Assembly (NCBI GenBank): GCA_963965975.1
Contig: OZ014412.1
Coordinates: 3,040,501 to 3,104,500, forward strand
DNA: 64,000 bases
Origin: Xestospongia bergquistia
Taxonomy: Eukaryota; Porifera; Demospongiae; Haplosclerida; Petrosiidae
Reading direction: 5' to 3'
In this document: in pieces, positions 50,940 through 63,084 of the stretch
Position numbering within the stretch: position 1 is the stretch's first letter
Layout of the letters: each line of letters begins with the position of its first letter
Notes under the pieces: model-generated
Told to the model about the DNA's origin: nothing
The model's database searches: none
The model's input: only the letters and a program-made list of their open reading frames with translations
Translations under genes and position numbers: made by a program

Positions 50940-53161
50940 TTAAATTTGTGTTTCTTCCTGTATTCTATTAACAGCTTCATTTGGCTGTATAGATAGTGTA
51001 ATAATGTAATGAACAAAAGTAATTGAATACCTCAGCCCATGCTTGGATTTCTTCTCCATTGCTTTCTAAATAAAAATCAACAGTATTAGTAGACATGTCA
51101 TGTAATCATACCTGGGGCAACACTAGATTTCCTTTTAATACAATAACATACTGTAAATATTGTGAAAAAAATAGTTACTTAAGAATGAACTGTGTTTGAC
51201 TTACCAAAAGAAATAATAGGAGTAGCAATTATCACTACTACTACTACTACTGCTACTAAAACAATTACAGCAATAGTTTCTGATGGTATACCCCTAGAAA
51301 TTGGTGTCTCTGGTGGTATTGATGGGGTACCCTTAGAAGTTGGTGTATCTGATGGTATTGATGGTATATCCCTAGAACCTGGTGTCTCTGATGTTAAGTT
51401 AAAAGAAGTCATATAATAAATTAATACTTACCTGTTGGTCTTACGATAATAATAGATGAATCAATACTTGATATCTCTCCATATACAGTGATATCATGTA
51501 ACTGTACACCTGGACCAGATTTGTCTTCTATTAAATTCCCCACCTTGTCGTAGCCATTGAGAAGGCAATCATGAGATTTATCACCAAAAGATGGACTACA
51601 CCAAAATTTGAGAAAAAGCTTATTAAAACCTTCTATGTTAAACTCTCTAGGTTCTTCTGAATCACAAAATAACTTAATATGACTACCAGTAGCTACACTG
51701 CCTTTAGCATATTCTAGCAACAAGCAAACTTTTCCATTTTGATCTTTTCTGTCATATATCTTCTGAAGATCATAGGTACCTTATTAAAATATATAATATG
51801 TACATCATTACGTGTTTACACTCACTTAGAAGAACATATCCAGTAACAACTGTAAAATTGTCATAATCGTACACAACAGTGAAGTTATAAAATTGATCTT
51901 CAGGAAGAGGCATTAATGCTGTTAAAACTGTTATATTGCTAGCAGTATGACTGGAAACATTGCTAGTATTATAGCACGATCCATCTTGTTTGCAGACTTT
52001 AAAGATGATTTCTTGGTTACTTTTGTTTTTACATAAGATATCATTCTATATTATAAACAAGAGTATTAAAGAACTGACTAATAAACTACAAGAATATTTA
52101 CGCTAATGTGAGCTTGCACATTCCATTTGTTGCCTTCTCTTGAGACATCTACTTGACTGATATTGTAATCTATAAAAATAGATAAAAAGTTATTATGTTG
52201 TAAGAAAACATTCTCACTTTCATTAAAATCTGTTGAATTAATAAATATAATAGATTTGTTTCCTATTCCAGCACCATTAACAGCTGCAATAGAAATGTTA
52301 TAATCATAACCAAATGGTATTTGAATGCTAGCAGAATTTGCAGAGGTTGACAAACGTATTGTTGTGGATATATTAGTGATATTGATGTTATAGCCCAGTA
52401 TTGGAACTCCTTTTAATGTGAAGGGTGGGTTCCAATAGACTTCAATAGTACAGGGATCCTTCCGAGTAACATTTAGTTCAATTGAACTAAGAAGACCTAT
52501 AAATTGGACATGCAGTGATGTGCCAAGAATTTAATAATTATGGATACCTTGTATGAGTATTATACCTTCATTACTTGGATATACTTGATCATGTTGATCA
52601 GGATACATTGTAAAACATCGAATAGAAGTGTTATTGTACTCAATCTTATGAACACTACTTGTTAAAGTGACATTGATGTTGTTATTGTTGCTTGGTTTAT
52701 AATGAACTGGCAATAACTTTGTTTTCCACCTTGTGTTCATGGATATATCAGCTTTAATACATGTAAAAGTGACACTCCCTCCAAGATAAGTAGTAGACAC
52801 TTTTGGAATTAACACTGGATATAGACCTGTAATATGTCAAATAAAATAAATATAACTTATGTAGCAACTAATAAATTCTATGTTACAATATTTATTCAGG
52901 CTCCAAGTTTACATGAAAGTGAAAATCAAGAATAGAAAATGCACATACATGACAAGTATCCATGACAACTTTGGGTATAGTTTCTCATTAAAATAAGTAC
53001 AACCATTATCAGTTAGAGAGAACAGTTTACAGATACACTTACTTAAATTTTGAGCCATTGTTAGGTGTATTATACTTGCTAGCACAATAAAAACAATAGG
53101 AAGTAGTCTAATATAAAAGATATCATGTACAGTAGTATATTACAACTCACTGGGTATCCAT
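50940..53161 (-). CDS. diverged Ig-FN3 receptor without tyrosine tail motifs (523 aa)
   Basis: Minus-strand exons 53161-53151, 53107-53043, 52826-52548, 52496-52218, 52169-52102, 52045-51826, 51779-51432, 51387-51205, 51150-51112, 51065-51031, 50984-50940; 1572 bases, all phases agree. Signal peptide 1-22 (MDTQLLPIVFIVLASIIHLT); Ig 26-118 (SVTFTCIKADISMNTRWKTK); FN3 119-211 (PCTIEVYWNPPFTLKGVPIL, NISIAAVNGAGIGN); module 212-423 (NGKVCLLLEYAKGSVATGSH); a stalk of three repeats of about 14 residues (ETPGSRDIPSIPSD type) and TM about 466-485 (AVIVLVAVVVVVVIIATPII); short tail CYCIKRKSS...EEIQAWAE, PNEAVNRIQEETQI. The tail has no YxxI/V motif. Gene order and intron phases match the 48.7 kb gene, 99 bases downstream, so they are an old tandem pair. 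Confidence 0.8.
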
Positions 53162-53424
53162 TATGGTTTGCATGAGTTTTGGTATGTTCTAAGTAGTTCT
53201 GCTCAGTTATTTACTGACAACATATGTTAATATGTGTAATGACATAAACAGAACATAAGAATATGCATGGTACATGAATTTATGATATATAATATGAAGT
53301 AATTTTCTAAAAAAATCAATATTTTAAAAATATACGTTCATACTATGCCATTATAATTATAACTATAATTGCATAGTATGAACATATACCATATTATAAT
53401 TGTTAAAATATCAAATAAGTAATG

Positions 53425-53785
53425 ACCAGTGAATATATACTGGTAATATTACTGATATATCTAATATACTACCAGTGGACATATACTGGTAATATTACTG
53501 ATATATCTAATATACTACCAGTGGACATATACTGGTAATATTACTGATATATCTAATATACTACCAGTGGACATATACTGGTAATATTACTGATATATCT
53601 AATATACTACCAGTGGACATATACTGATAATATTACTGATATATCTAATATACTACCAGTGGACATATACTGGTAATATTACTGATATATCTAATATACT
53701 ACCAGTGGACATATATGGTAATATTACTGATATATCTAACAGTGGACATATACTGGTAATATTACTGATATATCTAATATACTGA
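53425..53785. repeat. 46-base tandem repeat (about 8 copies)
   Basis: Unit GGTAATATTACTGATATATC TAATATACTACCAGTGGACA TATACT, 46 bases (starts at 53488, 53534 and so on), with one or two variant copies. An inverted partial copy lies at 53880-53950 (GTATATTTCCACTGGCAGTA). No spacers, so not a CRISPR. Confidence 0.88.
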
Positions 53786-53799
53786 TTCATTCTTCCTAT

Positions 53800-54660
53800 G
53801 TTTCTTTCCTTCTTTGCATTGTCATCCCTCATTGTCTTTCATTTTTTCAAATTGATTTTTACTACTTGCTGGATATATCAGTAATATTACTAGTATATTT
53901 CCACTGGCAGTATATGTTAGATATATTAGTAATATTACCAATATATGTCCATGTACATCATTAGTTACAGGGCAACACAAACATTTTAAAGGCAAGAGAC
54001 AACTCAAACAAGCAATCACTGAATTTCTCACACAAACTTGTTTTGCACATGGCTTAAACTTAGCCATGTATGACTAAAAAGCTGATTTTTATTATCACTA
54101 AATAAAATTACACATTAATATGTAAGACTTGCTACTTTGTTGACATAGAAAAATTTTTGAGTGAAAAAATCTGAGTTATGAGCATACTATGTAGACTATT
54201 CACAAGCAAATTGAACTAGCCCTTCTCTTATCTTAAAACCACAGTGAGAGTGACACTCAAGCAATTTTGTGCTAGCCTGAAAAGACAAGAAAAAAAGATG
54301 GAACAATTTAACTACTTCCTAGTTTTAACTATTGAGATGTCTAACAAAGTTAGACATCTTACTAGTTGGAAAAAGACTTGATAGTGGCAAGTAGGTGCTC
54401 AAATATACCTACTAACTCTATCATAGAGTCATTAAGAAAGTATCAAAATTTATAGATTGATTGTAGTGGCAATTTTTTTCAGTGACATTCCTACATATTG
54501 AGGACTACTGCGCTCAATGATATGATATATGGGACTGCTATACTGTAGTTTTACTAATAAGCATATAATACTAAATGTAAGCATAAAGTAATACAAATGC
54601 TGGAAGCACTACAAACGTATATACACATATATTGTAATTATAAGGTTGATATATAGTCTC
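53800..54660. repeat. dispersed repeat DNA
   Basis: 54350-54530 and 56510-56665 are diverged copies of one sequence (AGTTGGAAAA..GA..TG...TGTCAACTGGGTGCTC; CCTACATATTGAGGACTACTG). An 81-codon minus-strand frame (53822-54067) overlaps the satellite's inverted copy and is not supported as a gene. Confidence 0.45.
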
Positions 54661-54680
54661 GCGAGCCAGACCCTTTGCTT

Positions 54681-55421
54681 AGAGAGGAAGGGTCTGGTCT
54701 ACCATTCATATTACAGTTGTCTCCTTCCCCAGCATTCCTGGGGAAACCACTGTTTGGGCAACAGGTATTTGAGTAAACCACAATAGAGTACATAGCAGTA
54801 TATATGTGTTAATTACTGCTAACTAAGCTTCATGTGATTCTCCTGAACATGCCCACTTACGGGGCCCCACCATTCCAGGTACGGCCCTGCTTCTGGACTT
54901 GAACCTGCAGTTGTCCAGTTCTTTGTTCTTAGGTCTTTTCATAACTTAGCACTTAATTTGCTATCATAAAGTCAGTGAGTAGTTTATCTTGCTTGCTGGT
55001 GTGTTGATGGAATATTACATAGATGTTAGTAGGAACAATTTCGTCATTGGGGGGGGGGGGGGGGGGGGGCACATGTGTAACATTTTAACATTGTTCAGTT
55101 TAACAATGAAGCATTTCAAAAACAACCAAAATAAAACCTTTTTCTGTCGTATACACTGACAAAAATTTTTGAAATGTTTTTGGATAAAATATGCATCTAC
55201 GAATGTAAATTGTATTATGAGGATAGGGATTGAAAGTGTCTAATCTAAATCAGTTGATCGTGAAACCATCTCACAATATACCAAAAATATTGGGGGGAGG
55301 GGAGCACGTGCCCCCTGTTCCTACACCTATGTATTATCGTGACTGTAGCGATGATTATTTCATTAACACATTATGATTGTAAACCACAGTTATATAATAG
55401 ATAGACCAGACCCTTCCTCTC
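54681..55421. mobile_element. inverted-repeat element, DNA-transposon-like
   Basis: AGAGAGGAAGGGTCTGGTCT A (54681-54701) returns as an exact 21-base inverted copy at 55401-55421. A second inverted piece (CCAGACCCTTT, 54666-54676) makes a small hairpin at the left end. The inside (about 700 bases) has no open frame of note and carries G21. Looks like a non-autonomous DNA element; family not assigned. Confidence 0.55.
55049..55069. repeat. G21 homopolymer
   Basis: Twenty-one consecutive G, striking in such AT-rich DNA; possible G-quadruplex former and a place where assembly length is unreliable. Confidence 0.9.
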
Positions 55422-55630
55422 TCTTTCACTTATCTTATAATTTGCTGTGTCTGAAGTGAAGTAGGATTGAAGGTATTTGACATGAAGATTCTCTTCAGTT
55501 TAAGGACAACTCAAAAGCTTTTGAAGATAAAACTTTAGGAGACAATTTAAGGAAAACTAACTTTGCGCGTAACCTGAACCTATTACGCATGCTCAATGAT
55601 ATCATAATTTAACAATAAGTAATAGTTGTT

Positions 55631-55970
55631 ACTTATCCGGTATTATAAGTGATTTAATTTAGCACGAGGGCGTGGCAATAAAGGTCGAGACGAGAAGACC
55701 TTTATTGCCACACTCAAGTGGTAAAATTAAATCACGAAAAACAACGGATAAGTGTCATATAAGTGTTTTATTTCTGGCTTAAGACCTAGAGATAAAAGAA
55801 CAAAACAAGCGCCAAAATTTTCTTTCTAGCTCATGAGCTAGAAAGAAAATTTTGGCGCTTGCAATAGGAATTGATCGATTCCTATGGCAACCTGTAGCGA
55901 GACGCACAGCAGTGAACGGCTGAACACTTTAGTTTTGAATCACGTGTGAGTGCGTCTCGCTTCGCAAAGC
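55631..55970. mobile_element. foldback element with nested inverted repeats
   Basis: Three hairpins follow each other: 55631-55756 (ACTTATCCG ... GTGGCAATAAAGGTC, returning as GACCTTTATTGCCAC ... CGGATAAGT), a 56-base perfect palindrome at 55806-55861, and 55897-55966 (GCGAGACGCACAG ... GTGCGTCTCGC). GC content is locally much higher than in the surrounding DNA. This is typical of short foldback/MITE sequences; no coding capacity. Confidence 0.6.
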
Positions 55971-55974
55971 CTGT

Positions 55975-56885
55975 AACACACAAAAAAACAAATAGAATTA
56001 TGTGACAATACTATTCCAAATAACACCGAGCTCGCTACTGAATGGGGATTGAGGTTATGGAAGGAGCCTCGAGCACAAACAACTTCCAAGGAAGCTGAGA
56101 TACTTCCACTTACAACGCCTTTAATAAATTTACCTCCAAAGACCTTGCATACTGGCTTATTAAAATTATTAATACCCATGGGCAGCAAATAGCTATATTA
56201 GTTAATGCACACTTTAATAACTTTAAGTTATTTAATGTTTCAAACGAACAAAAATGATTGGACTAATGTCATGTGACCAGAATTAATCTTTATTTAACAA
56301 TTTTATGATTAAAGATAACACAATTAATTCTTGAACTTCTTTTATTGGATAATCATTTAACCAATCATTTTGCAAAATTATTTACATTCTTCCTTCTACA
56401 GGAAACATTTATGGCTGATAGCAGACAGGGGGGACAATATTGACTGAAGGGAACAATACGCGGAACATTACTCACTCTCACACCAGTTGTATACTTTAGA
56501 AACACTTTATCACTAGATTAGATATCCCAATAGTTGGAAAACACCTGATAATGTCAACTGGGTGCTCAAAAATAAACCTATAACTCATTTTGAAAGCATC
56601 ATAATGTGACAGCCATTTTTAGGGGTCACCCTACATATTGAGCACTACTGTGCTTAATGACATTAGACAGATATATTATGGATATGTTATGTATGTCTGG
56701 CCAGAATATGATCATAATTTATTTATATAAGCTAGGGTGGAGTACTTTAAAGGAAATCAACCAGACAATAAAATAAATACGTTATCAAAGTCTTGTTTAG
56801 AGTGTAGTAGAATCCAGCAGCTGTTACAGAGCTGCATATTTGTAATAGAATAAATGCTTACTTTTCTATATTTTGCAGCTGTTTA
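55975..56885. other. spacer with dispersed repeat
   Basis: Contains the second copy of the repeat described at 53800-54660 (56510-56665). An 82-codon minus-strand frame at 55940-56188 starts beside the foldback element and has no supported product. The last 150 bases would be the upstream region of the kinase gene. Confidence 0.45.
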
Positions 56886-56890
56886 CTGGT

Positions 56891-59033
56891 ATGACTGAAC
56901 ACAGTCTGAGTATTGTATATCTTGTTTCCATCTTTCTCTGGTATATTACCTTTAAATGTTTATTACATGTACTTTTAATGATGTATTAGCTATGTCACAA
57001 CCTCCTCAAGAGAACAGTATTTTTAGAGTTTATTACATACAAGGTGTTATTAATTTTGATAGTTATGTGTACTTAAATTTTCCAAATGATGCTGATTTAT
57101 CTGGTAGTCCAATTAATAATAATTTTGGTATTAGTCTATCCTATAACTGGTAAGTTATATCATATATACTAAATTATTGTGATCTGTTATGTCATTAGAT
57201 GGAGCTTGTGTCAATAGTTCAATAAATGCTACAGTCATCAAGGAGAATGCTCTAATGACATATCAAGTTAGATAGGCAAGACAAAGAAGACAGTATATAT
57301 ATCCAGATCAAAACAGATCTACAGGAGACTTACCTAAACTTCAAATATGGCATAAAACTGGTTATAATAGGTACAATAAACAAGGATCTAGTTTATATAC
57401 TGCTAATATATCAATAGCTCCTAATGGTCTATAAGTATTATCCTGTGATACCACTGGAGTTCCAAGAGGGAGATATATTTGGTGTTCATATACCTGATGG
57501 TAATAATAGTCAACTATTGCTTGTGAACAAAGAGAGAGTGGACCACTTAATGTACATATTAGTAGTGAAGTAAATTCACCTGCTCCTTCAACAATAAATG
57601 AAATACTTATAACAGATGAGGCAAATAATTTTCTTCTAGTTATAATTATAATAAGTATGTTAATATAATATGTAATACTATTATCACTTCTTATAAATAT
57701 AGGTATTAACACAGAGATAGTATCAGTAACCATCTCTTCTACTATAGAAATATGTATAGTATGGCTACAACAGGTATGTGTCCAATATAATTACTATTGT
57801 CACTTTGTATAGAATAAACAGATTAGTATATTGTTAATATTTGCAATAAACAAGGTAAGGTTCTAATTTAGTTACTGCTATATCAATAGTTACTAATGTC
57901 TATGAGTATTATCCTGTGACTTCACTGGAATTCCGAGAGATAAATTTATATGGTATTCATATCCTACTAAATTCATTTAGTTAATTATGTTTATACAAAC
58001 AGGAGTGAGTGGACTAAGGAGTTTAAGTATAGATTTTAATGTAGATTCCTCTACTCCTTCAACAATAATGGTTACTTCAACCCTTATAACAAAGATATAT
58101 TACAATGTTCCATTTTAATAATACAGATAATGACAGTCTTAGAAATAATATGTATTTATGTCTTATATATATATTAGAGAATATATCATTGTCAACATTG
58201 TAGACCAGGAGAGACCATTCCTTCTGTTCTGCCCATAATTCTACTCAGTTTCTGTCATCAGATTGCCTCAGGTATGGAGTACCTGTCAGAGAAATGTTTT
58301 GTCCACAGAGACCTGGCAGCTATAGGAATGTACTAGTAACTGAGCAGGGTATTTGTAAGGTATGATATAATTGTAAATATAAGTAGAGTAGATTTATTGT
58401 TTTGTGTACAGATTGCAGACTTTGGTATGTCCAGAGTTTTGCAAGATGAGAGCTATTATATCTCACATTCTAAGAAAATTCCCATTAAATGGACAGCTCC
58501 TGAAGTCAGTAGATTACTAATGTTATGTATCAGTTATATTGTAAACTGTATAACTACAGGCCTTATATTTCAAATGATACTCCACTGCTAGTGATGTGTG
58601 GAGTTTTGGTGTAGTACTCTATGAGATAGGACAATACCAATCATTTGAGAATCACAGCAATCAAGAGGTAAGATATAAAGTATATAATGAGTAATGATGT
58701 GAGATGATTTTAGTGTGTGAGATTAATAGATTCTGGTTATCGTCTTCCTCCTCCTCCTGGTTGTCCTAGATCTATCTATAAGATGATGATACAATGTTGG
58801 TAAGAGTGTCTATATTGTAGTACTACTACTTGATAATATGTGTACATTAAGTCAGGCATCCAGAGACTTCTAGTCATCCTACATTTGTCAAGTTGGTATC
58901 ACATCTATCTCAAACTGATGTTGAACTTCTCACTAGTCCATTGTCTAATGAAGACAAGACCTGTAATCCAGAGAGTCCAGTACTCAGAGGTCCTGGACAT
59001 AATCTCTATATAGATTTACAGAGAATGTATTAA
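56891..59033 (+). pseudogene. receptor tyrosine kinase, decayed copy
   Basis: Signal peptide exon at 56891 (MTEHSLSIVYLVSIFLWYIT), then an ectodomain exon from about 56992 to 57150 (MSQPPQENSIFRVYYIQGVI) and further pieces to 57660 with several stops (YYPVIPLEFQEGDIFGVHIP in one frame). Kinase C-lobe exons follow: 58205-58359 (QIASGMEYLSEKCFVHRDLA), 58412-58505 (IADFGMSRVLQDESYYISHS, PIKWTAPEV), about 58579-58667 (STASDVWSFGVVLYEIGQYQ), 58713-58799 (GYRLPPPPGCPRSIYKMMIQ CW), 58857-59033 (HPTFVKLVSHLSQT, then TAA). HRDLAAR is broken by two extra bases (GCTATAGGAATG), and the N-lobe with its glycine loop and VAIK lysine was not found. It has the YY activation loop and PIKWTAPE of RTKs. Non-functional. 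Confidence 0.7.
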
Positions 59034-59319
59034 TGTTGACAACTTGACATTAAAACGTCAGCTATTCATTCTTAAGACAGATGTTCACAATGTTTTTATA
59101 ATTGTTAATTGTAGTTTTAATTATATATTATTTAGGAACTTTTTTGACACTTCAAAATACTCCACTGGTAATATTTAATATATGTAGGCTATGCTGAACT
59201 TGCTGTCTGTACAAAGATGTTCATAGAATTTAACTTGATTTTGTGTTTAAATCTGAAGTTCCTTTGAATCTATTTGATTTAATCGATGTGATCTTGTTCT
59301 AGACAGTAAAAATAGTAAA

Positions 59320-59530
59320 ATAAATTCACCTGCTCCTTTAATGATAAATGAAATACTTACAACAGATGTTGCAAATAATTTTCCTCTAGTCACAGTCATA
59401 ATAAGTATGTTAATGTTATATGTAATACTATGTAGTTAAGAAACTTCCAATAAAAATACCATTGGTTGTAATATTACCACTTATCATTTTTGCAGTAATT
59501 ATTTCCTTTATTATTATAATACAGGTGTGT
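59320..59530 (+). pseudogene. RTK juxtamembrane/TM fragment
   Basis: Repeats 57590-57665: text for NEILTTDVANNFPLVTVIIS, followed by PLIIFAVIISFIIIIQ, a likely TM helix, and a donor (CAG|gtgtgt). An extra copy of the stalk/TM exons of the kinase family. Confidence 0.5.
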
Positions 59531-59929
59531 ATCTGTTTACTGTTTATTAAATACAAATATATAATAATAATAATAATAATTATTATTATTATTATTATTA
59601 TTAATTTTACAATGTAAGGTACCTATATAAGGTAACTAGCTTGAGTTATATATAACAATTGTAGTTAATGTTATTTGAACTAATGTGTCTGACAATTGAT
59701 ATGAAAAGACATACCATCATTTTAATAGATCATAGGCAGTTGTTTATATAATACATCTCCATTCTTACAATCAATTTCACAGATCTTTCTACAATGCTCT
59801 AATTTTGTATTACTGTGTGCCCAAAAGACTATGACATTATAACAATATATGGTATAGTGTCATTGAAGTTAATAATGTATTATGTAGTAGACATATTGAT
59901 ATGATCATTATCTTTTATCACATCCTCCT

Positions 59930-60610
59930 CAAGAGGACGGTATTTCTAGAGTTTATTAAATACAAAGTGTTATTAATTTTGATAGTTATGAAGTCTCATT
60001 TGGTTTTATTTAGCCTCATTTATATTAATTAAATAATTATAATTATTTCATTAATATTTCTTTATTAGATATTAATGAATAAGCTATGTACCATGTATAT
60101 TGGTCATTTGTGGAAATGTTTTTAAATATTGCTAGCAGATGTCAAGGATGCGACTTTTAAGAGTTAGAAAAGGTAGTTAGTTGTCTGTCCATTTAAGGGA
60201 ACAAGTTCCAATTTCTGATTGCTCTATTGAAATAGAAGTGTCTAGTAGTGTTATGATTAGGAGTAAATAGATTTGTTTATTTAATCATGATGTTGAAAGT
60301 ATTTATTAATTAAGACAGATGTCCATAATGTTGTCAGTTATAGTTCTTTTAATTATGTTCATTATAACTAATAATAATAATAATAATAACTTAATAATAA
60401 TAATAACTTCATGTTAGTAGAAATTAAATGAACAAAGATATGATGGAATGCTGTAACAGTCACTTGGTCACTGATCTTTCTTTTACTGTTGTATACAATC
60501 AAGTCAGATGTTAATGTAGGCTGTCCTGAACCTGCTGTCTGTGTAGAGAGGTTCATGGAGTTTGACTTGATTAAATATAGAGCAAAGACAATAGGCATCA
60601 GTAAAAGGGA
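59930..60610. pseudogene. RTK ectodomain and 3' region scraps
   Basis: 59930-59995 (+) repeats the ectodomain start (PPQEDGISRVY, stop, IQSVINFDSYE). 60500-60600 repeats the sequence that follows the kinase stop at 59180-59250 (CTGAACCTGCTGTCTGT, TTCATGGAGTTTGACTTGA). Together with 59320-59530 they show a second, more decayed tandem copy of the kinase gene. Confidence 0.5.
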
Positions 60611-61220
60611 TATGATTTAAGTAATGAAATCAGACTCCTCACAGAATATCAATTTAACTGTTCATCAACAAATATTACCAGTGCTATTGTGAGAGGTGAC
60701 CTTAGGACACAACAATAATAATTGTCAGTTATTTCCTAGTGGTCAAATATGGACACATATACTAAGATCAAACAGAATGCTGTCACTGAACTTTTGACTG
60801 TTATTTCTTATAAATGATATGTAACTTGATGAAGAATACATGTTATCTCATTAAGAGTTTAGACACTAATTTTCAGTGTTAAGAGTTTAGCACATTAAAT
60901 ATATAATACTCATTTATTCTAACAGAATCAGATACATGGCTTAAATCACCATAATGTATTATCACATTAAGGACAAAGGATTGATTGTCAGGCAGATGAA
61001 GTGAAGCTTGAAGTGATGTTTGATAACTAGTAATATCACTTGTATTAGAATATATAACAGGACTTCTTTTTTTATAGAACTTGAATTAGAACTTTTGATC
61101 ATTTCAATTTTCATACAGCAACATGTCCTACATGATGAAAAATTAGCAGATAATTAAAATTCATCATAAAATATTTACCCTCAGTTGAACTATTAAATTC
61201 AAATTTTTCAACGGATCGTT
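60610..61220. other. spacer
   Basis: No recognisable gene; AT-rich. Confidence 0.45.
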
Positions 61221-61224
61221 GACA

Positions 61225-61535
61225 TTTCAACCTTGACAGAGAAGCCTTCTACACAGTCCTTCATATCTATTTCAAGTGGTACAGACACATCACCTTCTCC
61301 AGCTCCATTGACAGCTGCAATACTTATAATGAAGTTGTTTCCAAGAGGTTTAGAATATCAGATATCTGTAACATGTTCTCTGATTGTTTCACCAGTATCT
61401 TCAATGGTTATGTTAACATTATAACCTAATATAGGTACCCCCTCCAGAGTAAATAGTGCATCCCCATAAACCATAACAGTACATGATCCCTCTCTTGCAC
61501 TTTGAAGCATGACTGCTGAAAGTTTACCTACAATT
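61225..61535 (-). pseudogene. FN3 exon relic of the diverged receptor type
   Basis: Minus strand: GKLSAVMLQSAREGSCTVMV YGDALFTLEGVPILGYNVNI, then DTGETIREHVTDI, a stop, and GNNFIISIAAVNGAGEGDVS. This matches the FN3 exon of the 50.9-53.2 kb gene (PFTLKGVPILGYNINI, ISIAAVNGAGIGN). The stop and the lack of neighbours mark it as a relic; a short piece at 61575-61625 resembles the end of the Ig exon before it. Confidence 0.62.
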
Positions 61536-61629
61536 AATTTCAGAGAATTAATTGATTTATACTAAACAATAATATTATATTACCTTGTAATAGAATCTTT
61601 CCTTCATTACTGTAAGTAAAATTGTGGTG

Positions 61630-63070
61630 TTGATTTGAAAATTGTCAATGAAAAAATGAAAATGAAATGAAAATTGTCAATAACAAGTTCTTACTACCTT
61701 CTATAAAACCAGATATATGTTCTGAACATTTATCAACTGTCATGTTAAAAGCTCCTAGATTGACTAGTGGTTTAAAGCCAAAGTGTATGAAAATTTCTAT
61801 GGAAATAAATAAAATGTAGAAATGACTCAAAAAGCACCTGGAGATCATCACTACATCATATATTATCAACAAGGACTAACTAAAACATAAATAGTTCACT
61901 ATCCACACTAAATGGAGCATAGACTAGAGTACTTTTAGAAATATATTCAAATTGTAGTATCAATGATGAGTACATCAAAGCCTTTAAATTTTAGAAATAT
62001 CTTTCTGTCACTAATCAAATTAATAGTCATAATACTGTGATAATAGTTAATGTTGTATAGAATTACATACAATTGATAGTTATAGTATACAACAGTATAG
62101 ATATATTATATCACATTATAGCCATATAGCAATACTTTAAGTAATAGTATTATACTATGTGAGTCACTTGCACAAAACATTTATAGTATGAAATGTTATT
62201 ATCCAATCATAGCCTGTCTTCTGTAAGGACATAATCAGTGTACACAATATTATCATAATGTACATTCATCTTTCTTTAGGTTCTCTAAATATTTGTTTTT
62301 GGACAGCATCCTGTTACTAAGATAAAGAGGAGGTAGTTAGGATTTGTAACACCACAAGGATCACTCCCCAATGCCAGTGACTAATATTATGTTTACTCTT
62401 TACATCCTTAGAATGTCATATAGAATATGACTCTATATGACTCTTGTTCAATAATAGATATTGAACTAATACAAGATAAGGTGCTTAAGTAGTCACTAAA
62501 TTCCAATGGTGTAAACATTGCATTAGGGATTAGAACAATATTAGTATGAGTTTGCTAATGGCTGACAGTCTACACAGGAAACCTCTCCAAATAGGGGAGT
62601 AGGAAGAGTTTTTCAGACAAAACTATAATATATATCTATTGCTATTCTCTGATAGTATCACCAACAGTGACAGTGATCTGGGTAAATATGCCTTAGAAAT
62701 TTCTAACCACCACCCTAAATTGTTGTTCCATAGCCAAACCTTTTGATGTTGATATACCAGGGAAGATAAGGTTAAAGGAGTTTGATATCCTTAGCTCTGG
62801 TACTGAATTATAAACTGATAAAGACCCAAGCAATCATAGATGTAACTATTAATAAACACATGCTGTTAGTATACATTATAACAGTCATACACATGTAAGT
62901 ATGCTATATCTTTGCAGTATGAAGAAAATATTTAAAACTATGTAGTCCTATCAGTACATTAGAAGTACATGTAATCAAAATTTATTGTTCAAAGGTAGTA
63001 CACTAGAAAAAGATAGAGACAAGATATATAATACTTGTACTGTGTTCAATCCAACAAGTACATTATAATA
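61630..63070. other. gene-poor stretch
   Basis: Nothing supported on either strand. Confidence 0.45.
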
Positions 63071-63084
63071 ACTTACAAATATTT

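Noticed and set aside
51192-51416. Plus-strand frame of 74 codons
   Set aside because: Antisense of the TM/stalk exon of the 50.9-53.2 kb receptor; its repeats come from the stalk repeats.
53425-53785. CRISPR-like array
   Set aside because: The 46-base units are directly adjacent, with no unique spacers, in a eukaryotic, intron-rich context.
53822-54067. 81-codon Cys-rich frame (MAKFKPCAKQVCV)
   Set aside because: Overlaps an inverted satellite copy and contains its repeated VILLIYL text; no splice or homology support.
55940-56188. 82-codon minus-strand frame
   Set aside because: Begins at the foldback element; no recognisable domain and no supporting neighbours.
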